Below are positions 12,240-25,899 of a stretch of 64,000 nt of DNA, piece after piece. A program made the translations under genes and the position numbers. Numbering within the stretch: the stretch's first letter is position 1; the number at the start of each line of letters is the position of its first letter. Under the pieces are notes generated by a model. It saw only the letters and a program-made list of their open reading frames with translations. It had not been told where the DNA came from and did no database searches. This stretch comes from Monilinia fructicola. Lineage: Eukaryota; Ascomycota; Leotiomycetes; Helotiales; Sclerotiniaceae. The stretch spans positions 2,771,001 to 2,835,000 of the forward strand of contig VICG01000004.1 of NCBI GenBank assembly GCA_008692225.1, given 5' to 3'.

Positions 12240-13190
12240 TAAGTGTGCGTTCGGATTGGATTTTTTTCACATTAGACTTAATATATTGAGTCTAATATAG
12301 TCGATCCGAATGCAATATTCTAGCAAATATATATTTATACAAATAACTACTTGATCCGAACACAATATTAACTTAGATATATATTTATGCAAATAACTGC
12401 TCAATCCAAACGCAATATTTGTCAGGAAGCAACCCTCCCGACCGGGTCACATGACCATTTACGCTAGTACTTAAATGGAAAGGATCCTAAATCCTTTCCT
12501 TTCCTCCTCATAAATAACTATACTGTTTTTAGTTAACCCCTCTATTCCTCGTTCCTCGTTACAATATTAAACTTAATATATATCAAACCTTGGAATATAA
12601 ATAAATATATATTTAAGTAAATATTTTAGGATTTTCTTATACGATAATTAATAGTAACTTCTTATTAATAAATATATTTTAATACATTTTTATTTTAATC
12701 TTCCCTTTATTACTTTTTAAATATACCTTAAGGATGCGTTCGAATCGATTTTTTTATAATATTTGACCTAATATATTAATTATATTTAAGGTGAATATAA
12801 TATTTACTAAATACGATATTAAACTAAATATAATATTAGATTTAATATAAGTTTAATATATAGTAATACGAATATAATATTAAATTTAATATCTTATTAT
12901 TCGAACGCTTTATTAGAATACATTTAGCTAAATAAAAATATTAGATTAAATACTAGGAAAACACCTTTATTATCTCTACTTTTCGAATATTTTTAAATTA
13001 ACAAAAGTTTAAATATTATATTTATTAAAAGCAATTTTCATTTATTATAAATAAACATAAATAGATATGTTTATAGCATTTGTTATATTCTCTTAAGTCT
13101 TCATTTAAATAACATCAATCAAATATATATTTAACAATATTTGATCCACTAGTGATCATATTACCTAGGTAATCACATTAGGCCCAATAT
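12240..13190. repeat. AT-rich repeat-derived block with short direct and inverted repeats
   Basis: AT-rich island of about 0.95 kb. At 12327-12371 and 12371-12415 two similar ~45-bp units occur in tandem, each ending in a variant of CAATATT after an ATCC(A/G)AAC(A/G) motif. A motif like TGCGTTCGGATTGGATTT at 12246 recurs, mutated, at 12734 and inverted near 12415 and 12900. It looks like a small decayed inverted-repeat element family. I could not fix its ends. Confidence 0.5.
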
Positions 13191-16100
13191 ATGATATATG
13201 TCAAGACCGACACGTGCCGTCAAGCATCACGTGCCGCGCTTCCGTTCCTTATCCCCCTCATAGAATTCTATTTACGTTACCGTTGTCTCTTGGCCCTCAT
13301 TTTCCGTTACTGCATAACAATATATTTGATATTTACCTTAATACTATCTGCCAGAGGTTCTCGTCAATGTCATTTATTGCCCATGTTGTTATGGACTTTT
13401 AGGATTTTGGCCACGGTTTCTCAAGTCTAGACCATCCTACCTCATACGATGAAGACAATGAGAAAAGGAATCCTGTAGGGAGGGTACTCAACAAAGCTGA
13501 TGTGAAATCTCATATTTTACACAGCAATATCAAATGGTGAGAAGCGCAAAGCACAAAGTACAAAGCACAAAGCACAAATTGAGTCAACGCAGTTCAATGC
13601 ATATCGTAGAATATGAACGGGGTACCGGTGAAACACCGTTGTCCCAGCTGAGTACTTTTCGGAACAACTGACATCAGTTTGAGTTAGTTCTAGCAGACGC
13701 TTGCAGCTCTCTCAACAATATCCTCTGGTGGCATTGTACCACAGCGCAGAAACATTCGGTTCCCAGGTTACTGACTTTGCACTTGGTCAATATTTAACTT
13801 ACCATTCCGAGATAACTATTGAGAATAGAAATATGGCTAAAGATGGTTCAAAGAGCGGAGCCTCTATTACCTGCCATTGGATACTATTTATTCCAAATTT
13901 CGCTTGAATTGTCCTTTGCTTCACTCACACCACCCGTTTTCTGTTGGATACTAGGTAGTTCCTACACATGGTCTTGGAACCATCTCCTCTATCATACGGT
14001 GGGATGTTGTTCCGTTGACGAATTTATAAGTATAATCCAATCTTTCTTATCCAGATCTGGTAGTTCTACCTCTCCTAAACTTTCTGTATCAGATCTCAAT
14101 AATGAAAAGATAGAGAGGGAGGCGATGAGGTGAACATCAGTCAGATTTCCATTCTGTCATCATTTCATCCTCTTGCAAGTAATCTGTACTTTCTACAAGT
14201 ATTCATCCACGCTTTGATGCACTGATATATCACTATCACTGACTCTAGCCATTCTTCTCTTGCATATAGTCTTGTACTAAAATTATTCATTGTCCGCCCA
14301 AAAGGTTTCTGCCAGTGAAGATACCATATATGAAGGATATCTTCCTTGAAGTGTTGCTCTTTATCTATCCGCAAATTTAATTTTGATTTCCGGATTCAGC
14401 CAATGCACGCTAGACATCTCTGATGGAACTTCCTTTCTATTGAAACCGTGGCGAATTGTCGCAGGTCTTTGACGTTATGGGCTGGTCTTTAAGCTTGCAG
14501 AGATCACCATAGCTATACCATTTGAGACTTTGTTCTCAATGCTTATTTTACATTTGCATCCACCTCAAATTCAGTCATCGCCCTGTTAATATAGACCCTA
14601 TAGTATCATACAAAGTATAATGCCCCATTGCTTCTGCGTCTTCAAATTCGACTACTGTAAAGTATAAACAGGGCTTCAATGGTCGCCCGTGGTATTAGAA
14701 TCTCATTTCAGATTTAGGGAAAGGGCCAGCAGCTCTTTGAGCTAATTGATCTCTGTTCTTTCAGGTGTATCAATATAGTTTTGATTATAACATATAGAGA
14801 GCAATGCTTATCTGTATCTTTTTCCCATAGCATTAATCTCCTCTGACTAGTGTCATAGATTATGTTATCTTCCTATTTTGTTGGTTGTTTTTTACAAAAT
14901 TATGCTTGTTGTGATTACCAAATTCGAAAGATTGACAACCACATTTCGTCCGTCCCGTTACATTTAACACCAGGCTTACACTGGATTGTGGACAAGACAG
15001 ATATACTAGATTGTATTTCAATGCAAAACCATGTGTAATTTCATCAGTTCGAGGCATTGATCACGGACTCCTTGCCGAAATTCGGCACAAACTTGCGTTT
15101 CCATCAACAGCCATAACGATGCTCCTTTTATACACAAGCCTACTGAGTCTTGCTTTTCATATCATCAAAAGAATATATTGAGTGGGATAATGGCGAAAGA
15201 GAAATGTATGATTCACTTAATTGGATGGCTCCGCTTATTCACCTGATATACATCTGGAGGACTTCAGTGGCATGACACAGAATATAAATTGCTCTACTTG
15301 CCGACTTCATTCATCACTCTTGGCCTTAAGATTTGGCGATAGACAAAAAGAGTGCATTTTTAAGGCTTGCTTTCGCAAAAATATAATACTCAATGAGGTT
15401 TATGATTTATCACTAAATAGGAGCTCTTTCGTGGAAAACTCCTCGAAAGAGGAAATGGCGAAAGTAATTGTGGTTTCACATATTGATCAAGCTACCACGA
15501 TCCTGCTATTGGTATATTTTATCAAATTTCTTTTAAAGATCATTCAAATTCACTTTATCTGTGTGTCTCGATCGAAAATTCATGGATAGATTTCCCCCTG
15601 AAGACCACCAGGACTGCGGTTGAAGTGTGCTACTTCATCTTGCTGTAATCATCTATTTGGTGACATCAAGTGAGTCATAGAAGTAAAATCTAGCTACTTC
15701 AACGCAAAATCAATTCTATAGAACCTAGAAGCCTGCTTGGATATTAGCTATGATTCATGGCTTCCATCACATGTAGATAGGGTGTTAAATCACTCATTTT
15801 AAATATATAGCCCCCCTCTTTTGCTCTAATCACCCTTAGCCTTCCATGAAGCCAGATACAGGGTGTAGTTATGGGAAGTGCGGAGATTCGTAGGTGAGAA
15901 GGGTGGACGTATTTGACAGCAAAAACCGATGGAAAAAGCCCTGAAAGTATCCTTATGGGGAGATATGAAATAACATATTGAAGATGCATTACCGAATTAA
16001 TGAGGTGTAGCAAGTACAAGAACATTATTTTTTCCCCGAAGTCTTCAGAGCAGAATAGAAAATCTGCGAGCCAATTTTCGTGAATTTCTTATAACCTTCG

Positions 16101-19100
16101 GTGTGTGTTCCTACCAAGGCTGGTTGATCGTCATTTTTCCACTACATACGCAAAAAAGAGCATCTGATATCGCCTAGTAGCTATGCACATCTCTTCCTTT
16201 TCACCGGGTACAAGGTGAAATCTCGTCATTTATAGGCTTATGTCTACGGGGCTTTCTTACGGACTCTTGAAAGTTAAGCATATACTACTATAACAGAACC
16301 CTAACAGGTTTAGATCATACACTATTGCCGGATTAATAGCTTTTAAAGCTCAGAGCTCAGGCTAAAGTATGACTATGATTTCTCTTCATTGTCGTAGTCT
16401 CTCTCTCAGTATTCTTATTGAATAGTAACGTGACTATTGTCAAACAGGATATTGACTATCATTCCTATCTCCAATGTCAAAGCATCAACTTTTCTGCCAA
16501 TTTGCAATATGATGCTGCTGTTATAGGCTATCACGTAGATTGCAATCTTATATAGCACTTTACCTCCAGGTTTCAAATTGAAAAAATAGCCTGTGTAGAA
16601 GAATACCACTCAAGGTCTTGTATCATCCCGTTTCCAACAACGCAGTATTCAATGGAAGGAAAAGCTTTGCAAACCTCATATCAAACTCTGTAGCAAAGTT
16701 TGAGTGTTGCTAGGAAGCTCTGATCAATGGGCTTTGCTGTCTTTTCCTCCATTCATTATAAATCCTATGGAATGTAGCTTCCCGTTTGACCTAGGATAAA
16801 ATGAACATAATGAGAAGTATAATCATCTTTGTTGTCGTTTTCTTGCATCTCTTATAGGAATAGGGGAATGACAGTCAAGAATCGCGATAGCTGCCGTTGC
16901 TCTTCGAATCATCAATTACTATGACCTTATAATCCCGACTCGGTTTTATTTCTTTCAATTATCCCTATTTGACACTTTTCAGTATTCTCTTAGATTCTTG
17001 GCAAGTCCATTGGAAATTATTGTAAAATCTACAAGGTCTTTTGGTGATGAAAGCCAGGACTTTATAGGGTCATAACATTACAGCAACCACTCTCGATTCA
17101 GGTCAGTTGGATTGTCCAAATTTTTATCTTTCTCCATTCACAATCTGAAACAATTCAATCAAAACGCGTGAGAATATCATCATACCACTTGGATCAGATT
17201 TATCCAATCTAACCATTTCCTTTCTCCCCAAGTTAAAATATGAATTTCTATACGATCGGAAAGAACCCATTTCACGTTTCAGTGCACTGCAAGGTGACTA
17301 TATAGCTTTTCGAATCATTCAGCATATTAAGCATCAATAGGATTCGTGGATCAATGATGGATGGCTTGCCTTCAACTAAATATATCTAATCTCCAGTCCT
17401 TTGACCATTCAAGCTCCTTTTACACATATATCAAGAATTCTTTCTCGTCACTGCATGTATAATGTTGGTGCTCTTGTATCAGATAGATGTCAATTGTTAA
17501 TTTTGCGTCAAGGATATACCCATCTTAGTGAACACGAACTATACCTAGGTATATTGTGGTTGTTTCCATACACTTGTAGTTGTCAAATCACCGAAACTCA
17601 TCGTCATATCCATACTCACAACTATGAATCCGGATTGCGTTCACCAATATTGACCACGCCCACTTCAATTCTTGAGCAGATGCTTTGCCTATGAATTTCA
17701 TGGCTTTCTAGCTAGTATAAGACACAGCTTCTGCTCATCCCAGCCTTGTTCGGAGTGTAAGTATTTCTAACTTGATAGTCTGCTTTACCTAGGTGTCAAA
17801 TGCTCTGATATTTATAGCGATGGTTTTGGTTTCTAAATTGCCAGAGAGGCCCTGAGGTGATAGAGGGTGAATCATATCAAGATTTCACAGTGGAGTGATA
17901 CATGGTGGTGAATGACCTCGTGGAACTTCTTTCTAATTTCTTACCGTTGGTGGTCCAAGACCGGCCTATATAAGAGGTGGCATATTCTATCTTAGCATTT
18001 GATCTTCAGGAGAAATCACACAGTTCTTTGTATCAGTATGAGGTGGGCTGAATTCCGAAGTGGATATGAGACTGCGCGATTTAGTATCTTGCTGAGATTG
18101 GAAGCAAGCTGTATGACGGATTGCCTTTCTCCAGTCGGTGAGATGTCCAAAAATTGACTATCGTCAAGATTTACAGTCGTCACTGCCTCATGAATTTCAC
18201 CATTTCTTGCCTTCACTGTCAGGATTTTGTGTGTCCATCATGGGATTCATAAGCCAGCTAATCATATATACTTCTTGATAATTGCACTCATAGATACTAG
18301 GCGTTTCTCATAGCGGCCCTGTTCAGAAGACGTTGATGTATTCGTTCTACTAGGACATTGAATGAGTACTTCTTGATACAAAAGGAACATGGAGATATAT
18401 AGACAAACTCTTCAATTCATCACTTGAGATATCAACCACTCTTATGTCCCTTTTCTGATATATAATGGCGTGCATTGATAAGATCAGTACTTTAAGGTCA
18501 AGATATTGTACTTAGTTCTGCTTTATTGACTGAATGTGCCCAAGTACAACTCATTCATTCAATCCAAGATATAATCTTTTATCACATGCGTCTACTTTCC
18601 AATTGTACAGCCCAGTCAAGATACGTTCCACAGCTCAAAGCTTGAAAGAACCACTGTTGAATCACACTTTCAGTATAATCGTTCACGTGTATCATATGTA
18701 ATACCGTCTGCTCGTAAAGCCAGCACACTAAAAGACTTACTCGATTTATATATAAAGTGCTATATTCTATCAATCTCTTGCGAAACATCCCTGATACGAC
18801 GGGACTATCTACAATACTCAAGTGTCAATTGCCCCCGTCAAAGAAATGAGGTTTAGAGCATCACCCCTCTGGCTCTTTTCGTGCTCTTGATGGCTCGATA
18901 TAGCGTGGGTCGACATGGATTAGCTTGGGAGATTGTGTTGTTCTGGACCTACTATCACTTCCACGGTTCTATCACGCTGTAATTTAGAATACTAGTCGTC
19001 GCAATAGAGACTTCCAAACCACTCGCTATCATTGTTGTTACTTATGTCCATATTTCCTGACCATTGAATTCTTCTTCTGAAGAATTAAGTTATTCTCCAG

Positions 19101-21789
19101 ATAGAAATACAGCATGAGAACCAGACCAGCAAGACACTGAACAAGAAGCCCACCCAATTATTTGTTGATGCTGGCAAACTATCCTTTGCAAGATTGTTTT
19201 AAGAAACATCAAGTATGGGACTTGATTTGAGCTCGAGATGAATATGAATACGATCTCATAGAGCATCTTTGAATCACAGGACGGTAAAAATTATGCTCAT
19301 ACATCTTAAGCACAATATATGTCCTTCGGATCTTCATCCTGAGATCAATTTTAACTATAAATGCCATTCCCTTTCTTTTGCTGCTTCTTTCTGGGAAGGT
19401 AGAGCTTTGAATGAACATGGAATCCGATATGTCTGTAGATTGAAAATAGTGGTTCTATCTGTCATAAACTATATACATGACCAGCCGCAAGAATGATCAT
19501 CAGATATCTGTCAATCCTCATTCAGGTTTTCCCATTGTCTTCAACAAATGTACCATCTATTTGCTCCTGTCAGCGTTTTACCTCATAGGCTTCTGTCAAA
19601 AAGATATTAAATCACCAGCCAAGCCTCGCCATTCATCTCCAGCCAGTAGATACAGCCCCATTCTTCCATCAACCTTCAGCCCTGGTGGTCCCCCTAAACC
19701 TCATACTTCGATTCGCACCTTTGGTCTTTTCATCTTCACATAAAGCAAGGATGATCCATAATCTCTCTCCCCAGCGCATGATGACCCGGAGGAACAGCTC
19801 TTGTATAGATATGAGACAAATTCACAAAATTCCTGCAACAGACCAGTTCACGACGTAATTCAAGGTCCATGGCCAAAATAAGCTAAAAAATAGTTCTGTA
19901 ACGACCGTCAACTCACTGATATCATAAAGTTACCCAGCTTAAGTTGTCGTCCCATCCAGACAGTATGAATACTTGAGCCTCGCTCTTTTGAACTACATAC
20001 TTTCTAAAAACCTGCTCATAAGCCGAGAGGAAGCTTCCATCTTCATGTTCACGTACTTTGAGCCACGGAGCCTTTTCCTGCGAGAACTAGTAACAGCTCA
20101 ATTACATTACCTATTTTCATGTGTACTCGATTCTCGGTCCCGTAGCTTAGAATAAGTGAAGAATTTCATTTCTTCCCTGCATGCAGCCCCCATAGCACTT
20201 CCGGATCTGCATATTTCACGTGGTAAGCATACTAATTGTACAGCAGATAGAAGAATGACCGAAATGATGATTTCTACACTCACAGAAAAGACTTTCGAAT
20301 TAAGAACATGGCGAGATGAGTCGAGTATTTTGTACGAAACAGAGGCTGGTCTCATGACACTACTCTCTGCTCACTTACAATAAAACTCGTTCGTAATGAT
20401 ATATTGAACCAGGACTTAATCTTCATCGCCATCCACAATCGGCGTTTTTCTTCCGGTAAGGAGTATATCAAATACTTCATATTCGCTTTAATCTCACCAA
20501 TCTCTAGATTCAAAACACACGCCAAGCCGCCGAGTATTGCAAAAAGAAACTTGCATTGAATTTGTGATCACAACTCTCATTAAAAAGAGTTCTGTTATCA
20601 GATTATAGGGTTTTTATAGCCATTGACATGTTGAAGTTTTCAAAACACTGAATGAACCTGTCCAAATTTCCATGGTCGTCATGTGCAATATTTCATTACA
20701 CACAAGTGCAAATATCATACTACCTAATTAAACCCAAGCCCAAGCATTCCACGTCCAATGATATACAATTTCCAACTCCTCATTCAAATAATCAAACCCC
20801 ACCTCATGATTCTCATAACCACAGAATAAACATCCTCCCATCCATATCTCTCCAACATCTCCTCACGATAGACTTCTAAAACACTACAATTTATCTCCAT
20901 CACCATTTGGAATATCCTCTACCCTGCTACTCATCCCAACTCCAAACTTCCACAACTCTCTAAATCTACTATTTCCTGATACATCTATTATTCACCCATC
21001 GAAACCATGGTACAACAACACCCAAGCCCAAATCCTAAACCCTATGATAATTTTCTGATTTCTTCTTCCATATAATTCCCAGTTCCGAACTATCAATCCC
21101 AACTCTCCTCTAAGAATAAACTTAACCCTCAATCCTCATAAATTCACAATTTATCACTCGAGCCCTCGTATAAACTCTGAATGACCTAAAGACTTATTAA
21201 ACAGAGCTCCCACATCTTCCACTCCAATCTCAAGAACCCCCGCTCTCTAAAAAGACACCAAGCCATAACCAAAAATTGGTGGGCAACCTGGCAGAGGTCT
21301 ATTCAAGTATTCAACAGGACCAGTCCAAGGTTGAATATGGAATGTGAGTACTGTGGGAGCGTAGTTTGTATCTGATTGCGGTTGTAATCTTTCCTTTTCC
21401 TTTATGACTATGACCATTACTACGCTCCTCACCGGAGAGCATCATCATCACAGCGCCGTCCCATTCTTCTTGCCCTCATTCAACCACCAGCCTCAACACC
21501 CCCTTCACCCACCGATCACCCTCCCATCCTAACTCTACTCAGTTCCTCACGATAAACCTCCCAAAAAAACATGTCCTCATTTTCCTTATCTCCTTGTTCC
21601 ATCTTCTTCTATCGATATTTTTATCCCCAATCTCACCATGAGGATTTGCTTTCCCTCGGATACGTTATCCCGACATACTGATCCGTTTCTATCTTCCGTC
21701 TTCTCGCTTACTCAAGTCACCCAATCTCCCATCCCCTCGCTTATCCTCCTTTATCTCTATCTACATCCCTATTTCATCTACCTACTACC
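13191..21789. other. 8.6-kb region without a recognisable intact gene
   Basis: Moderate GC, many stop codons in all frames and no ORF above about 125 codons with family resemblance. A CAAAG-type short tandem repeat lies at 13543-13578. From about 20690 to 21790 the + strand is strikingly G-poor (A/C/T-rich). One possible BTB-like remnant is listed separately. The region may be a graveyard of mutated genes. Confidence 0.4.
18580..18985 (-). pseudogene. possible BTB/POZ-domain remnant
   Basis: Reading the minus strand, TVEVIVGPEQHN (18937-18978) resembles the start of fungal BTB domains, where a short beta-hairpin with VxVGPE precedes the VHK motif. About 70 codons later, LLVCWLYEQTVLH resembles the domain's WLY helix. 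The expected VHK segment between them is not legible and there are stops. It could be chance; offered only as a lead. Confidence 0.18.
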
Positions 21790-23523
21790 TACTATCTATT
21801 AATAATCATACATTGAACCCCTGATTCTGAAGATAAATATACTCTAAAAACCTATATATAATATAGATACAAAATATATAATAGAATAGTTTTAATAGCT
21901 TTTCTTAATACTCGGGCTCGTTTTGAAAGAGGCATAGGCGAATATTAAACTTATAATATATAATGATTCAGCGAAACTTTAATATAATTTTATATAATTT
22001 ATATATATATATTAGATTTAGTATTTTAACATCTTTTTATAAAGTTTTTATATTATAAAAATTATTTTTTAAACGAATACTAATACTATAAAGTTAGTGA
22101 TTTTAGAAAATTTCCAAATTTATTAATATATTAATTTAAAATTTAATCATATATAAATTTTAAAAACTAAGATTATAAAAAAAAAAAACTTGAAAGCTTT
22201 ATTCGATATATTAAAATTTTTATAATATTCATCCTATTAATATATATATTGATATAAAACATAAAAATTTTAAGATTTTAATGAAAAATTATGCTTATAT
22301 AATCGAAATAAGCGAGTTTACCCTTTTAAAACTTATAAATTTTCGTAAATTTTTAACTTTATTGATATATATCTTGAGCATTAATAAAGATATTAAGATT
22401 CTAAAATTAATGATATAGAATTTAACTTTTATTTTATTATATAATATGATTTTATAGATCTAACTATAATATTCATCGAGCTATTAAATATTATTATAAA
22501 TCTTTATTTTTTTCTATATTTTTCGAGTATTTATACATTTCGTTATACTATTATTCATTTAAAATTGATTTTTATAATACAAAACTTTATATAACAAATA
22601 TAAAAATACTAAATCTATATTATTTATAAATTATATAAAATTATATAAAGGTTTCGTTGATTAATTATAAGTTATATTTTTGCGTATGCTTCTTTTAAAA
22701 CCCGCCTGAGTATATTCAACGCTTTTTTATTAAAAATACTCATTTCTCGAACTTTTATACCTCTATTATATCTTCTTAATATTCTATAAAATATAAAATA
22801 TATATATATAACTATTTATATAATTGAAAATGAATTGCTTAGACGGGTTTTAAAGAGGGATATAGACGAATATAAAGCTTTTAACTATTAATAAAACCTT
22901 TATAGACCTTTATATAATTGTTATATATTATAGATATCGTATTTTAATATCTTGCTTTAAAACTTTTATATTATAAGAATTATTTTTAAATAAATAATAA
23001 TATAATAGAATTTTTTGATAAAGAGAAAATATATAATAAATATAGATTTTAAATAATATTAAATAACGCTATAAGTAAACTTATAGACTATATTATATAA
23101 AAGAATAGTAGTTAAATTTTATATACTTTATTTTAAAATTTGAATATCTTTATTAATACTTAAGATATAAATAAACAAAATTAAAAAAATATAGGAGAGT
23201 TTCTTAATTTTAAAAGGGTGTTTTTGTTTACTTGGATTATATTAGTATATTTTGTTATATTAAAATTAGAAATTTTTTATATATAATATAATAAATTTTA
23301 TTAAGTTTTTAGAGTAATGAAAATTTAAATACTATATTAATTCTCTAGAATTTAATTCTTAGAATTGAGATATCGTTTAGATTTAAATAAATATATTAAT
23401 GAATTACTAGATTTTCTAAAATTAATACTTTTATAATATTAGTATTCTTTTGAAATCGACTTTTAAAAATAGAAAAATTTATAGCAAAGGATTAGAATAC
23501 TAATTTTAAAATATCTCTATATT

Positions 23524-23706
23524 TATTACGATCACACATATTAGAGCGAGTTAAGATAGATTAGTTAATTAAAATACAAAAGCCAAAGAAAGAAAAGATC
23601 TTTAAAAGATCTCTTTTATATATAGTATCGTTTAGTTTAAGAGTAGCTTAGACTAAGGTAAGCGTGATGAGATATCACGTGCCTCAGGCACGTGTTATTC
23701 GTTATA
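23524..23706 (+). mobile_element. LTR-like element, family 1, copy 1 (diverged)
   Basis: Matches the copy at 25981 throughout. The ends have decayed (TATTACG for TGTCACG, CGTTATA for CGTCACA) in a C-to-T/G-to-A way, and there is about 26 bp of extra sequence near 23630-23655. It keeps the palindrome ATATCACGTGCC / GGCACGTG near its right end. I could not find an intact target duplication. Confidence 0.75.
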
Positions 23707-24229
23707 CAAATTGATAAATTTTCATTTTAAAACATTTAATTTGAATTATAATAACATTATACTTTTTTAAAGAGGTATTTATATAAAAATAATTTTTTAT
23801 ATCAGCTTTAATCTATAGATTATTAAATAATATTATAATTATAATTAAGAGATTAATTTTATACTTTTTTCTTTTTATTTTAAAAATGCTTTTATAATTA
23901 TAATATAATACTAATAAATAAAACTAAAGTAAAGTAAATATAAAATATAAAACCATAGGATTTATCTAATATAACTTTTAATGTTTATATAATTAATATT
24001 TAAATTTAATTAATTATACTATAATATATAAATTATATAAAATAAAATAAAATAAAATAATTTGCTTTTAAAAGTCTTTCTTATATATTAAAAAGCTACA
24101 ATCTAAAGGAATTTTAATACGCTTTATATTAACGTTTCTATTTTATAATATTTCAAGTTTTTTTATATAGTATTTTATCTTTTAATCAATTTTAAGACCG
24201 ATGGTAAATTCGAATAATACTAAGTATAG

Positions 24230-24501
24230 TGTTATATAAAAGTAATCATGTGATCCTACTATATTAGGAGTAGAAAATAGACCTTCGGTCTATTCTGATC
24301 CTTTAATATCGATCTAGCATATATAAAATATTTCGTATTCTTATATTAAAGTTTATATATTACTCTTTTATTATATATACTTCTTTTGTTACTCCTTTGT
24401 AAAAGTAGAGTTTTTTGGTTTACTTAATCTAATCTATTATAATCCTTATTACTTCTATTAGTAATCCTCGTATACTATTATATAACTCGACCTCCGTAAC
24501 A
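24230..24501 (+). mobile_element. LTR-like element, family 2, copy 1 (272 bp)
   Basis: Begins TGTTAT and ends GTAACA, flanked by an exact 5-bp direct duplication TATAG (24225-24229 and 24502-24506). It aligns over its length with the copy at 34022-34296. It contains a perfect 8-bp hairpin, AATAGACC / GGTCTATT, at 24276-24294. The TG...CA ends and 5-bp duplication fit a solo LTR. Confidence 0.8.
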
Positions 24502-24668
24502 TATAGAAAGAAAATTAATTATAGAAATAATATTAAAAATTAAATAAAAGACTTTCTAGAATTCTTCGATTATAAAATAACAAATAACTTTAATTATATT
24601 TTACTTATTTTTTATAAGAAAAAATATAATAGATATTCATTTACTATAAAGTTAATATTTGAAAACTT

Positions 24669-25478
24669 AAGTCGTCTACTCTACTTCTCGTCCACCCCTA
24701 TTTGGCTAGCATTTTACACTAAAAGCAGCTATCTTTATATATTAATAACTTCTTAAATAATCAATATAATTAATTAAAATCTTTAATAATGATTTAATAT
24801 ATATTAATCAATAGATTTTAAAGATCTTAAATTTTTGCGATTTTTTATTAAAAGTATTTAAAGATTATAAAAAATTAAAATCCTCATTTTATATTTGTTT
24901 GTAAATCTTATACAAAATTAAAATCTCTAAAAAGAAATAATATTTATTTAATAAAAATAGTTAAAAATAATCTTAAAAAATTTAAGAATTTTAAAATCAA
25001 TTTTAATCGAATTTTCTATTTTAATAATATATTATTATTTGTAATAAATGTTTAATATAGATTCTCAGATTGTAACGATAATATTTTAAATAAAAAATTT
25101 ATAATTTTAATTTACTCAATGATTATAAATTGTTATATATAATTTAAATAGTCTATTTATTATATATTAATTAATAGACTTAATAAAAATTTATAAATTA
25201 TTTTTAATCATTTTTATTTAAAAGTTATAATTATTTTTTTCAAAGTTTTCAATTTTATATATGATTTCCATGCAAATCTAGAACTGAAAATTCTAATTTT
25301 CTATAATTCTATATTACTATTTATAAAAAAATCACAAAAATTTAAGATTTTCAAGATCTATTAATAATTGTATATAAAAGCTATAAATAAAATTTAAATA
25401 ATATATATCTATTTTTCGTAAAGTTATAAATATATAAAAATAGCTGTTTATAGTATAAAATACTAGCTAATTAATTTA
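24669..25478. mobile_element. inverted-repeat element, family C, copy 1 (~0.8 kb)
   Basis: Left end AGTCGTCTACTCTACTTCTC followed by a GGCTAGCATTTTACACTAAAAGCAGCTAT-like stretch. The reverse complement of the inner part of that terminus appears at about 25428-25470 (ATAGCTG...TAAAATACTAGCTAA). The outermost right 30 bp are lost or mutated. The interior is AT-rich and non-coding. The second copy is at 33158-34543. Confidence 0.6.
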
Positions 25479-25899
25479 CTTTTATATAAAAAAGGCCATT
25501 AAAGATAAATTATAAAGTTATATACAATAAATCTAATTTTATAAAATTAAATAAAGTATACGAAAAGATATAGTTTACTTTAGTTTATATAGAATTCATA
25601 TTAAAAATATATATAAATCTAAGCATTAAAACTTATTCCCCTATACCCTAATTATACCCTTGTTACGAAGTGGAATGAGAGACTATATGGCATTGAATAG
25701 CTTTATTTAGATTATAAACTATATAAAAAAAGCTAATTCTAAGGGAAAAGCTATATATATATAACCTTTAGCTTTATATACTTTAGACCTCTACTTTTTT
25801 ATAGTATTTTTTTATACTCCTTCTCCGTTTATCTTTTATTTTCGAGTAAAATTATTTATTAATATTATTCGAGAGTTATAAATAGAGATACTTAATAAA

